NCBI RefSeq assembly: GCF_015223195.1
Contig: NZ_JADFUA010000006.1
Span: forward strand, 156,319-220,318
Origin: Chitinilyticum piscinae
Lineage (GTDB): Bacteria > Pseudomonadota > Gammaproteobacteria > Burkholderiales > Chitinibacteraceae
Direction of reading: 5' to 3'
DNA length: 64,000 nt
Positions 1-7,171 of this stretch are shown in pieces (the stretch's first letter is position 1; each line of letters begins with the position of its first letter). The position numbers were made by a program, and so were the translations under genes. The notes under the pieces are model-generated. The model was not told where the DNA came from and made no database searches. It saw only the letters and a list, made by a program, of their open reading frames with translations.

Positions 1-870
1 AAACACCCCGATTTCTACAGCAGTCAGCTGGCGCTGCAGCTGGCCGATCAATGGCAGATTCCGTGCATCGCAGTGCAGCACCATCACGCGCACATCGCCG
101 CGGTGCTGGCCGAGCATCAGCTCGACGAGCCGGTGCTGGGGCTGGCGCTCGATGGCGTCGGTTTAGGAGACGATGGCACCGCCTGGGGCGGCGAGCTGCT
201 GCTGGTCGACGGCGCGACGTATCAACGCCTTGGCCATCTGCGCCCGCTGCCCATGCCCGGCGGGGACAAGGCCGCGCGCGAGCCGTGGCGGATGGCCGCC
301 AGCGTGCTGGCCGAGCTGGGGCGCGGCGACGAGATCGCCAGCCGCTTTGCCGCGCAGCCTGCCGCCAGCCTTTTGAATCAGCTTTTGAGCCGCCCGCAGC
401 CGGCCACCAGCAGCATGGGCCGCTATTTTGACGCCGCCGCAGGGCTGCTCGGTGTTGCGCCGGTGATGAGTTTCGAAGCGCAGGCTGCCATGCAGCTGGA
501 AGGGCTGGCCGCGCGGCATGGCGTGTGTGCGTCCGTGTCTGGCCTGTACCGCATTACTGACGGCGTGCTGGATCTGCTGCCGCTGCTGGCGGTGCTGGCT
601 GATAGCCCCGATCCGGCACACGGCGCGGCGCTGTTTCATTCTGTGCTGCTCGATGCGCTGGCGGACTGGGTGGCAGAGGCTGCCGAACGTACCGGCATCC
701 GCACGGTGGCCGGTGGCGGTGGCTGTTTCCTCAACGCGATCCTGTTGCGCGGCGTGCGGCAGAAGCTGCAGGCGCGTGGACTGTGCTTTTACACGAATCA
801 GCTGGTGCCCTGCGGCGATGGCGGGCTGGCGCTGGGGCAGGCGTGGGTGGCGCAGAGGAGCCTGGTATGA
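1..870 (+). CDS. hypF: Carbamoyltransferase HypF, C-terminal part (5' end outside window)
   Basis: HypF makes the thiocarbamoyl group on HypE that becomes the cyanide ligands of the NiFe hydrogenase active site. The window opens inside the gene: codons are in frame from base 1 and 289 residues of the C-terminal Kae1/carbamoyltransferase-like domain are visible. The metal-binding motif VQHHHAH lies near residue 30 of the fragment, followed by LALDGVGLGDDG, GGGGCFLNA and a C-terminal DGGLALGQ, all typical of HypF. The acylphosphatase, zinc-finger and YrdC domains must lie upstream. It heads the hyp genes that serve the hydrogenase operon at 5986-16075. The call is secure; only the N-terminus is unseen. 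Confidence 0.96.
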   Translation, partial: KHPDFYSSQLALQLADQWQIPCIAVQHHHAHIAAVLAEHQLDEPVLGLALDGVGLGDDGTAWGGELLLVDGATYQRLGHLRPLPMPGGDKAAREPWRMAASVLAELGRGDEIASRFAAQPAASLLNQLLSRPQPATSSMGRYFDAAAGLLGVAPVMSFEAQAAMQLEGLAARHGVCASVSGLYRITDGVLDLLPLLAVLADSPDPAHGAALFHSVLLDALADWVAEAAERTGIRTVAGGGGCFLNAILLRGVRQKLQARGLCFYTNQLVPCGDGGLALGQAWVAQRSLV

Positions 871-968
871 GCACTTTGTGCAATTGCGGCTCGCTCTTGT
901 CGATGGTGGATGGCGGTTTAGCGCCTGCGGCGCGGGGTTTGCATGCGCGCTTCCGCCGCGCCCACGGG

Positions 969-1407
969 GTACTTTCTTTGCTTCGCCAAAGAAAGTACCC
1001 AAAGAAAGGCGAGCCCGGTCAGCCGCCCCGCTGCGCGGGGTGGCCTGCGATGCTCGCCATGCCCAGCGGCGTGCCGCAACTCGCCCCCGCGGGGCTCAAA
1101 CACTCGTCACGCCGAAACCCTGGTCATGGCTGTGCTTCTCGGCGGCTTTCAGGGTGTTCGCTTTCTAATCATGGTTCGCTGTTATCAACGGTTGTTAAAC
1201 CACCGCTCGTATTAAGAGCGCGAGTGCCCTCGCAGTCGCCGAGAAGCGCAGTTGCTGGCAGGGTTTCGACGGGGGGAGTGTTTGAGGGCGAAGCCCGAGT
1301 TGCCCCCCGTCGCTGCCAGCAACGAGCATCACAGGGTACCCCGCGTAGCGGGGCGACGGAGCGGGCGCGACTTGGGGGTGTCGGGGGGCTTGGCAAGACA
1401 AGCCCCC
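969..1407. repeat. Two diverged inverted copies of an intergenic repeat, each capped by a hairpin
   Basis: The 664-base gap between hypF and hypC holds no convincing gene. Bases about 1008-1172 match, in reverse complement, about 1205-1375. Shared blocks include GCCCCGCT(G/A)CGCGGGGT, GATGCTCG, GCAACTCG, CTCAAACACT, CGAAACCCTG and GCTTCTCGGCG. The outer end of the left copy is a perfect 12-bp hairpin (969-980 with 987-998, GTACTTTCTTTG). The outer end of the right copy is a different 9-bp hairpin (1384-1392 with 1399-1407). Translating the left copy gives a peptide with TFFASPKKVPKE, which I recall as a spurious product of a widespread proteobacterial intergenic repeat. Confidence 0.7.
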
Positions 1408-1534
1408 TGACGTGCCGCCGGGCACCCCCGGCACTCAAATTCCGCGCCGCAGGCGCTGCAATTCCTGCAAACATCGTTCTGGCCGCGCTGGTTGCCCTGT
1501 CAGAACCATTCAATCATGCAAACGAGGTATCCCC

Positions 1535-1780
1535 ATGTGCCTGGCAATCCCCGCGCGTGTCACCGAGCTGCTTGACGGCGACCGGGCGCGTATCGAACTG
1601 GGCGGCGTTCACAAGGACGTTTCCATCGCGCTGGTCGAGGAGGTCGCGGTTGGCGACTACCTGATCGTCCACGTCGGCTTTGCCATCGGCAAGCTCGATC
1701 CGGTCGAGGCCGAGGAAACGCTCGCGCTGTTCGCGCAGATGGCAAAGATTGACCCCGCCAATCCCACCCCCTACCAGTGA
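1535..1780 (+). CDS. hypC: Hydrogenase maturation chaperone HypC
   Basis: HypC (81 residues) is the small chaperone that, with HypD, carries the Fe(CN)2CO unit to the hydrogenase large subunit. The start is fixed by the invariant N-terminus MCLAIPARV, whose Cys2 is the essential ligand; in-frame codons upstream belong to the repeat region and are not homologous. The usual beta-barrel core follows (GVHKDVSIALVEEVAVGDY) and then the acidic C-terminal helix. hypD starts 8 bases after the stop, so the two are cotranscribed. HycE-type large subunits often use the paralogue HypC or HybG; only this one is visible here. Confidence 0.96.
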   Translation: MCLAIPARVTELLDGDRARIELGGVHKDVSIALVEEVAVGDYLIVHVGFAIGKLDPVEAEETLALFAQMAKIDPANPTPYQ

Positions 1781-1787
1781 GGCCGGC

Positions 1788-2909
1788 ATGAAATACATCG
1801 ACGAATTTCGTGATGGCGAGCTGGCCCGCGGGCTGGCGAAAGCGATTGCCGCGGCTGTCAACCCCGCGCGCGAGTACCGGCTGATGGAGTTCTGCGGCGG
1901 CCATACCCACGCCATTTCGCGCTATGGCCTGCAGGATTTGCTGCCCAGTAACGTGCGGCTGATCCACGGCCCCGGCTGTCCGGTGTGCGTGCTGCCGATC
2001 GGCCGCATCGACAGCGCGATTGCACTGGCGACGCAGCACGACGTGATTCTCTGCACCTATGCCGACACGCTGCGCGTGCCGGCCAGCAACGGCCTGTCGC
2101 TGTTGAAGGCCAAGGCGCAGGGGGCGGACATCCGCATGGTGTATTCCTGTGACGACGCGCTGCGCATCGCGCAGGACAACCCGCAGCGCGAGGTCGTGTT
2201 CTTCGCCATTGGTTTTGAGACCACCACGCCGCCCACCGCCGCCATCATCCTGCAGGCGCAGCGCCTGCAGCTTTCTAACTTCAGCGTGCTGTGCAACCAC
2301 GTGCTGACGCCGGCGGCGATGGTGCACATCATGGAAAGCCAGAACGATCCCGCAGCAGTCGCCATTGACGGCTTCGTCGGCCCCGCGCACGTCAGCACCG
2401 TGATCGGCTCCGGGCAGTACGAAGGCTTTGTCGCGCGCTACCAACGACCCGTGGTCATCGCCGGCTTCGAGCCGCTGGACGTGATGCAGGCCATCCTGAT
2501 GCTGATCCGCCAGATCAACGACGGCCGCGCGGAGGTGGAAAACGAATTCACCCGCGCGGTAACGCGCGAGGGCAACCGCAAGGCGCAGGTCCTGTGCGAA
2601 CAGGTATTCGAATTGCGCGAAACCTTCGATTGGCGCGGCCTGGGTGAAGTGCCACTCAGCGCGCTGAAAATCCGCCCCGAATTCGCGCCATTCGACGCCG
2701 AATTGCGCTACCGGGTCGGCTACGCGCAAGTGCCCGACCACAAGGCCTGTGAATGCGCCGCGATTCTCAGAGGCCACAAGCGCCCGGCGGACTGCAAGGT
2801 GTTCGGCACCGTCTGCACCCCCGACCACCCGCTCGGCGCATGCATGGTGTCATCCGAAGGCGCATGCGCGGCGCACTATACGTATGGGCGGTTCAGGGTT
2901 GAGGCTTGA
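1788..2909 (+). CDS. hypD: Hydrogenase maturation protein HypD
   Basis: HypD (373 residues, the usual family length) is the [4Fe-4S] scaffold on which HypC and HypE assemble the Fe(CN)2CO cofactor. Visible motifs are FCGGHTH (about residue 36), GPGCPVCVLP (about residue 62), GFETTTPPTA in the central domain, and the C-terminal cluster region with the CKVFGTVCTPDHPLGAC pattern. The start ATG follows GAGGCCGGC and sits 8 bases behind hypC. In many genomes hypE follows directly. Here 1.4 kb of repeat and transposase DNA separates them, so hypE probably depends on its own or a read-through transcript. Confidence 0.97.
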   Translation: MKYIDEFRDGELARGLAKAIAAAVNPAREYRLMEFCGGHTHAISRYGLQDLLPSNVRLIHGPGCPVCVLPIGRIDSAIALATQHDVILCTYADTLRVPASNGLSLLKAKAQGADIRMVYSCDDALRIAQDNPQREVVFFAIGFETTTPPTAAIILQAQRLQLSNFSVLCNHVLTPAAMVHIMESQNDPAAVAIDGFVGPAHVSTVIGSGQYEGFVARYQRPVVIAGFEPLDVMQAILMLIRQINDGRAEVENEFTRAVTREGNRKAQVLCEQVFELRETFDWRGLGEVPLSALKIRPEFAPFDAELRYRVGYAQVPDHKACECAAILRGHKRPADCKVFGTVCTPDHPLGACMVSSEGACAAHYTYGRFRVEA

Positions 2910-2918
2910 ACAAATCGG

Positions 2919-2950
2919 GTAGGATGGGTGGAGCGCAGCGATACCCATCG
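2919..2950 (+). repeat. REP-like palindrome, copy 1
   Basis: The element has GTAGGATGGGT, then GAGCGCAGCG, then ATACCCATC; GATGGGT and ACCCATC form a hairpin. The same unit lies in reverse orientation just after the transposase gene (3511-3542) and again at 4194-4224. Copies differ at one or two bases. Confidence 0.85.
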
Positions 2951-2981
2951 CCAATCTGGCCAATATTCCTTGTGAGCTTTC

Positions 2982-3512
2982 ATGACCAACTATCGTCGTG
3001 ATCGTACCTGCGGTGGCACCTGGTTCTTCACCGTCAATCTCGCCGAGCGTAACCGGCAGTTGCTGGTGGAGCAGATTGAGGTATTGCGCGAATCATTCCG
3101 GCAGGTGATGCGGGTTTATCCATTCAGGATTGACGGCATTGTGGTATTGCCCGAGCATTTGCATGCCATCCTCACTTTACCGGCAGGCGATGCGGATTAC
3201 GCTTTGCGCTGGCGGCTGATCAAAACCGGGTTCTCCCGTTCGCTTGCGCGTGTGGAACGCATTTCGGCCAGTCGGCGCAGCAAAGGCGAGCGGGGCATCT
3301 GGCAGCGGCGATATTGGGAACACCTGATTCGCGATGACAACGATTTTGCCCGTCATCTGGATTATCTGCATTTCAATCCGGTGAAGCATCGCCACGTACA
3401 ACACGTTTGCGACTGGCCTTGGTCTTCGTTTCATCGTTATGTGAAACTGGGGTTGTTGCCGGTCAATTGGGGTGATGGTTTTGATGCTGATGGTGAGTTT
3501 GGGGAGCTATGA
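2982..3512 (+). CDS. REP-associated tyrosine transposase (RAYT, IS200-like Y1 HUH nuclease)
   Basis: A 176-residue protein of the TnpA_REP family, which nicks and joins DNA at REP palindromes. Visible features are an early TWFFTVNLAERN beta strand, the HUH metal site in LPEHLHAILTLP (about residue 53), WQRRYWEHLIRDDNDF, and the LDYLHFNPVKHR segment that carries the catalytic tyrosine. The HNH-like C-terminal PWSSFHRYV is also characteristic. The gene is bracketed by inverted REP copies at 2919-2950 and 3511-3542; the second overlaps the stop. This is the classic layout of a domesticated, chromosomally fixed RAYT rather than a mobile IS200. It appears intact. Confidence 0.92.
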   Translation: MTNYRRDRTCGGTWFFTVNLAERNRQLLVEQIEVLRESFRQVMRVYPFRIDGIVVLPEHLHAILTLPAGDADYALRWRLIKTGFSRSLARVERISASRRSKGERGIWQRRYWEHLIRDDNDFARHLDYLHFNPVKHRHVQHVCDWPWSSFHRYVKLGLLPVNWGDGFDADGEFGEL

Positions 3513-3542
3513 TGGGTATCGCTACGCTCAACCCATCCTACG
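3511..3542 (-). repeat. REP-like palindrome, copy 2 (inverted)
   Basis: Reverse complement of the 2919-2950 element with two substitutions. It begins at the last bases of the RAYT gene and, with copy 1, brackets the transposase as an inverted pair. Confidence 0.85.
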
Positions 3543-3586
3543 TTCTGGCATAAATAACTTTCAGTGTCAATAGAGTCAAGAATCAT

Positions 3587-4024
3587 ATGGGTATACCACT
3601 AAGTATTAAAATTAAGTCCTTCTTTGGCCTGTATGTACTTACTCCGTTTGAAGAAAATTTACTTGAGCATCTAAGAAAGTCACTAGATGAAGATGGACAA
3701 AAAATACTTGATTTTCAGATGTCTAATTTCACGATTGTTCGGCGTTTTATTAAGCCTTTAAATGACCCAAGATCGCACGGATATACAAATTTTTATACAT
3801 GCCGATTCGGGATTAATTTGGCCAAAAAACGACAGGTTAAGCATTTTAAATCTACTTCCTCGGATGGAGTATTAGCAACTGCTGAAGTTGTTTTTTTCGA
3901 AGGGCGCATTGAGGTAAAATTTATCCTGGTGGATGGAGTGCTTTTTAGAATTGAATACCGATCGCCACAGAAGATATATTATCCACCAAGTGAATATAGA
4001 GTTCTCATGGGCCTTGTTGCATAA
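3587..4024 (+). CDS. Hypothetical AT-rich orphan protein
   Basis: A 145-residue soluble protein I do not recognise. It is lysine-, isoleucine- and phenylalanine-rich and its codons are clearly more AT-rich than every neighbour, which suggests recent transfer. A mixed alpha/beta fold is likely, with an N-terminal helical part (FEENLLEHLRKSL) and several beta strands (FYTCRFGINL, EVVFFEGRIEVKFIL). The final residues and stop come from the sequence GGGCCTTGTTGCATAAA, which looks like the terminus of an insertion sequence, so the natural C-terminus may have been replaced. It sits between REP elements inside the hyp locus; no partner gene is visible. Confidence 0.6.
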   Translation: MGIPLSIKIKSFFGLYVLTPFEENLLEHLRKSLDEDGQKILDFQMSNFTIVRRFIKPLNDPRSHGYTNFYTCRFGINLAKKRQVKHFKSTSSDGVLATAEVVFFEGRIEVKFILVDGVLFRIEYRSPQKIYYPPSEYRVLMGLVA

Positions 4025-4097
4025 ATCAACGCGGTAAGTTGGAAATTCTGTAGGCTATGGCTTGTGCACCGCGTACGGCGTAATCGAGCCGTAGCAA

Positions 4098-4176
4098 GTA
4101 GGGCGCAATCGCCGCAGGCATTGCGCCGCATGACATCCCTCCGGCGTATTGCCGCTTTGCGGCGAATACGCCCTAC
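4098..4176. repeat. Second palindromic repeat family, inverted pair
   Basis: Bases 4098-4127 (GTAGGGCGCAAT ... ATTGCGCC) and 4143-4176 in reverse (GTAGGGCGTATT ... AATACGCC) are two related hairpins in opposite orientation 15 bases apart, like a BIME. They lie in the 267-base gap between the orphan gene and hypE and differ in sequence from the RAYT-flanking REP. Confidence 0.7.
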
Positions 4177-4193
4177 AACAATAAAACCAGCCC

Positions 4194-4224
4194 GTAGGAT
4201 GGGTGGAGCGCAGCGATACCCATC
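4194..4224 (+). repeat. REP-like palindrome, copy 3
   Basis: Near-identical to the 2919-2950 unit (GTAGGATGGGTGGAGCGCAG, then CGATACCCATC), 68 bases before hypE. It is in the same orientation as copy 1. Confidence 0.85.
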
Positions 4225-4291
4225 ATTTATCACCAACGGCGCTGCGCGCCACCCACACTACACACCGATCTACAACTCATTAGGTTCTTCC

Positions 4292-5335
4292 ATGAAAACC
4301 TACACCCGCCCCCTTGATCTGAAAAACGGCCGCGTGGACATGAGCCACGGCAGCGGCGGCCGGGCGATGGCACAGCTGATCGACGAGCTGTTCGCCCGCC
4401 ACTTCACTAACCCCATCCTTGCCGAACAGGGCGATGGCGCGTGTTTTGCACTGCCGGTGGGCGCAGGAAAGATGGTGATGGCGACCGATTCGCACGTCGT
4501 CTCGCCGCTGTTTTTTGCCGGTGGCGACATCGGCTGTCTCTCGGTGCACGGCACGATCAACGATGTGGCGATGATGGGCGCGAAGCCGCTGTATCTGTCA
4601 GCCGCCTTTATTCTGGAGGAAGGCTTTCCGCTGGCGGATTTGCTGCGCATCGTGCAATCCATGGCGCAGGCCGCGCGCGAGGCGGGCGTGCCGATCGTCA
4701 CCGGCGACACCAAGGTGGTCGAGGCCGGCAAGGGCGACGGGGTGTTTATCACCACCACCGGTATTGGCGTTGTTGCAGAGGGTATTGATCTGAAGCCCTC
4801 AAATATCAAAGTGGGCGACAAGATACTGGTGTCGGGTATGCTGGGCGATCACGGCGTGGCGATCATGTCGCAACGCGAGAATCTCACCTTCGAGACCACC
4901 ATCCAGTCCGACACGGCGGCATTGAATGGCCTGGTGGCGACGATGCTGGATGCGGTTCCAAATATTCATGCACTTCGCGACCCGACCCGCGGTGGCCTGG
5001 CCGCGGTGCTGAACGAATTCGCCCAGGCCAGCGGGCACGGCATGCTGATCCATGAAAAGGCGATTCCGGTGCGCAGCCAGGTTGCCGCCGCGTGCGAGCT
5101 GCTGGGGCTGGATCCGCTGTATGTGGCCAATGAAGGCAAGCTGGTGGCCTATTGCGCGGCGGAGGATGCGGAAACCCTGCTGGCCGCGATGCGCGCGCAT
5201 CCCTTGGGTCGCGACGCGGCCATCATCGGTGAGGTGATCGCGGACACGAATGCCTTCGTGCAGATGGAAACGGTATTTGGCGGCCGCCGCATGGTCGACT
5301 GGATCAACGGCGAGCAGCTGCCGCGGATTTGCTGA
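4292..5335 (+). CDS. hypE: Hydrogenase maturation protein HypE
   Basis: HypE (347 residues) dehydrates the thiocarboxamide placed on its C-terminal cysteine by HypF, giving the cyanide that goes to HypC-HypD. The PurM-like ATPase fold is evident: VDMSHGSGGRAM at the N-terminus, ATDSHVVSPLFF, NDVAMMGAKP, VTGDTKVVE and DPTRGGLAAVLNEFA. The protein ends in PRIC, the required C-terminal Cys. The start ATG (MKTYTRP) is chosen because upstream in-frame codons lie in REP sequence. It is separated from hypD by the RAYT/REP insertion and runs convergent to the response-regulator gene. Confidence 0.97.
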   Translation: MKTYTRPLDLKNGRVDMSHGSGGRAMAQLIDELFARHFTNPILAEQGDGACFALPVGAGKMVMATDSHVVSPLFFAGGDIGCLSVHGTINDVAMMGAKPLYLSAAFILEEGFPLADLLRIVQSMAQAAREAGVPIVTGDTKVVEAGKGDGVFITTTGIGVVAEGIDLKPSNIKVGDKILVSGMLGDHGVAIMSQRENLTFETTIQSDTAALNGLVATMLDAVPNIHALRDPTRGGLAAVLNEFAQASGHGMLIHEKAIPVRSQVAAACELLGLDPLYVANEGKLVAYCAAEDAETLLAAMRAHPLGRDAAIIGEVIADTNAFVQMETVFGGRRMVDWINGEQLPRIC

Positions 5336-5364
5336 GGGTATTCAGGAGCTCGACTGCGTGGCAT

Positions 5365-5429
5365 GGGTTGAGCGAGTGCGAAGTCCAATATGGCATCTCT
5401 TGTGCGTTGGGCTTCGCTTTACTCAACCC
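5365..5429. repeat. Degenerate REP-like inverted repeat
   Basis: GGGTTGAG ... GCGAAGTCCAA (from 5365) pairs imperfectly with TTGGGCTTCGC ... CTCAACCC (to 5428). The sequence resembles a decayed pair of the REP units found upstream. It lies in the 224-base gap after hypE, where I see no gene. Confidence 0.5.
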
Positions 5430-5528
5430 CCAAAGACCTGGTTTATTTGGGTATTGCTCTGTAGCCTTTCTGTGTAAATGGCTGCGGCTATATGGGATGC
5501 CGTGTATATATCGGCAAACCTGCACAGT

Positions 5529-5556
5529 AACAGGCCGGCTTGCGCCGGTCTGTTTT
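5529..5556. terminator. Bidirectional terminator between hypE and the hydrogenase operon
   Basis: The stem AACAGGCCGGC/GCCGGTCTGTT has a TTGC loop and is followed by TTTGTTT. It sits three bases beyond the stop of the minus-strand response-regulator gene and also serves hypE. Confidence 0.75.
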
Positions 5557-5559
5557 GTT

Positions 5560-5961
5560 TCAGCCCACCATCTCTTGCAATTTTTCCAGCAGCGTGTCCA
5601 GCTGCGCCGGTTTGCTCAGCATGCCGGCAATTGGCGGCAGGTAGCTCTGCTTTTCGTTCAGTGAAAAGCGGAAGTGCGTGTGCTGGTCGATGCCGGTGAG
5701 CAGCAGGATGGGCGTGTGGCGAATCTCGCGGTAGCGGGAATCCGGGCGTTCGTCGCGGATCTGGTAGACCAGCTCGAAGCCGGCGGTGTCGGTCTCCAGC
5801 ATGGCTTCCGTCACGATGGCGTCGGGCTTTTCGGCCAGCGCCAGTTTGCGGCCTTCAACAGAAGAGTGCGCGCAGCACACCGTGTAGCCCTGTTCGCCCA
5901 GCTGGGCGGCAAGCTGTTCGCACTGCGCGCTGTCGTTGTCGATCAACAGAATTTTTTTCAT
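5560..5961 (-). CDS. Stand-alone receiver-domain protein with Glu at the phosphorylation site
   Basis: A 133-residue single CheY-like domain with no output domain. From MKKILLIDND the acidic pocket (D8, D10), the switch Thr (PILLLTG) and the conserved Lys (MLSKP) are present. The position normally held by the phosphoacceptor Asp is Glu52, in the segment IVTEAMLE. A Glu there often mimics the phosphorylated state, so this protein may be constitutively active or act as a partner protein. It starts 24 bases after the HycG gene, so it is the last gene of the hydrogenase operon. An alternative start four codons upstream (5973) is possible. Confidence 0.85.
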   Translation of the reverse strand: MKKILLIDNDSAQCEQLAAQLGEQGYTVCCAHSSVEGRKLALAEKPDAIVTEAMLETDTAGFELVYQIRDERPDSRYREIRHTPILLLTGIDQHTHFRFSLNEKQSYLPPIAGMLSKPAQLDTLLEKLQEMVG

Positions 5962-5985
5962 GGTGATGGTCACTCGGCTGGCGGC

Positions 5986-6513
5986 TTACTTCAGCAGTTC
6001 GTAGATCACGTTGCGCTTTTCCCAGGCTTCGTTGCGCTCGTACATGTCGATGGGGAATTCCATCTGCTTGAGTTCCACCGGCGCGGCCTGCTTGTCGACC
6101 AGACCCAGTGCCAGCGCCACGCCATACAGAATCGCCTCGGGGCGGGGCGGACAGCCGGGGATATAGTAATTCACCGGCAATACCTTATCGGCACCGCCGG
6201 TGACGTTGTAAGTATCAAACCACGCGCCACCGCCGGTGGCGCACGAGCCGATGGCGAACACCAGTTTCGGGTTCGGAATCGCCTCGTAGGCACGCTTGAC
6301 CAGCGGCAGTGTCGGGCGGGTGACCGCGCCGGAAATCAGCATCGCATCGGCGTGCCGCGGCGAGGCCACCAGCTTGATGCCGAAGCGCTCGACGTCGTAG
6401 AACGGCGTGAGGATGTTCAGGATTTCGATGTCGCAGCCGTTGCACGCGCCGGTGTTGCAGTGATAAACCCAGATCGATTTCCCGAACATGCGTTTGCAGA
6501 GATTTTTGAGCAT
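5986..6513 (-). CDS. hycG: NiFe-hydrogenase small subunit, group 4 (HycG/NuoB family)
   Basis: A 175-residue small subunit that carries the proximal [4Fe-4S] cluster next to the NiFe site. The four ligands are visible as C24 and C27 (GACNGCDIE), C91 (GSCATGG) and C121 (PGCPPRPEA). The length fits HycG, EchC and NuoB and is much shorter than uptake-hydrogenase small subunits; there is no Tat signal. A GAGGAG ribosome-binding site 7 bases ahead fixes the ATG. Its first 11 codons are also found, almost unchanged, in a short ORF immediately upstream (6517-6612). It is followed by the receiver gene. Confidence 0.95.
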   Translation of the reverse strand: MLKNLCKRMFGKSIWVYHCNTGACNGCDIEILNILTPFYDVERFGIKLVASPRHADAMLISGAVTRPTLPLVKRAYEAIPNPKLVFAIGSCATGGGAWFDTYNVTGGADKVLPVNYYIPGCPPRPEAILYGVALALGLVDKQAAPVELKQMEFPIDMYERNEAWEKRNVIYELLK

Positions 6514-6516
6514 GGC

Positions 6517-6612
6517 TTACTCCTCGTCACACACGCAACGATCCAGCATGTTGCAGTGATGCACCGTCAAATTGATGGCCCCGAACATGCGTTTGCAGAG
6601 ATTTTTCAACAT
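6517..6612 (-). CDS. 31-residue mini-ORF, diverged duplicate of the hycG start
   Basis: This short ORF begins MLKNLCKRMFG, identical to HycG residues 1-11, and keeps an aligned HCN, then diverges and stops after about 31 codons. It has its own Shine-Dalgarno sequence (CAAGGAG) and its stop precedes the hycG ATG by three bases. About 40 bases including the start region are duplicated. It may be a relic of a tandem duplication or a leader peptide coupling translation to hycG. No function is known to me. Confidence 0.6.
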   Translation of the reverse strand: MLKNLCKRMFGAINLTVHHCNMLDRCVCDEE

Positions 6613-6615
6613 GAT

Positions 6616-7158
6616 TTACTCCTTGTCGCTCGGGCGCTGGTAGTTGTCGGATTCCTTCAGCAGCGCGGGATCGAAGGTTTCGCTGGTTTTGCGGATCAGC
6701 GCGCGCTGTTCGAGGTTGTCGTAGCGGAAGCCCTTCAGGTTGATGCGGTCGATGGCGTTGGTCTTTTCCATCTCGTAGCAGCGCCCGCAGCGCTGGCACG
6801 TCATCATGAACAGCTCCATCCGCGTGGTGATGTCTTCCTTCTGGTCACACGCAATCTCGAAGCTGTTGCTCATCGTGATCGCTTTTTCCGGGCAGATGTC
6901 GGCGCAGCGGCCGCAGTAGGTGCAACGCGAGCCGTCATACAGCATCACGCGCAATTCCTGACACACGTCGCGGACCAGAATGCAGCGCGCCGGGCAGTGA
7001 TCCGAACAGCCGCCACAGCCGATGCATTTCTGGTGATCAAATACCGGCTGGCCGCGCAGGTTGGCGGGCACGGGCGGGCGCTCGTTCGGGTAGTCGAGCG
7101 TGACCACGCCCGGCTTCATCACCATCAGGATCTGTTTGATTTTGCTGGTTAGCCACAT
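6616..7158 (-). CDS. hycF: Ferredoxin-like subunit of membrane hydrogenase (HycF/NuoI family)
   Basis: A 180-residue peripheral iron-sulfur subunit that links the electron input module to HycG. It has two classic [4Fe-4S] motifs, CIGCGGCSDHCPARC and CTYCGRCADICPEKA, and an additional CQRCGRCYEM stretch, typical of HycF/HyfH. The start MWLTSKIKQ is preferred because GGGAGA lies 7 bases upstream; the longer frame begins inside the HycD coding end. Its stop is three bases upstream of the mini-ORF start, within the operon. N-terminal residues WLTSKIKQILMV may be the amphipathic membrane-contact helix. Confidence 0.94.
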   Translation of the reverse strand: MWLTSKIKQILMVMKPGVVTLDYPNERPPVPANLRGQPVFDHQKCIGCGGCSDHCPARCILVRDVCQELRVMLYDGSRCTYCGRCADICPEKAITMSNSFEIACDQKEDITTRMELFMMTCQRCGRCYEMEKTNAIDRINLKGFRYDNLEQRALIRKTSETFDPALLKESDNYQRPSDKE

Positions 7159-7171
7159 GATGATCTCCCAA

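Noticed and set aside
783..1664. Open frames through the hypF-hypC gap
   Set aside because: They translate the inverted repeat; the repeated TFFASPKKVPKE-type peptide is a known artefact of intergenic repeats.
5674..7152. A 492-codon plus-strand frame opposite the receiver, hycG and hycF genes
   Set aside because: It mirrors three real genes in other frames and has no recognisable domain.
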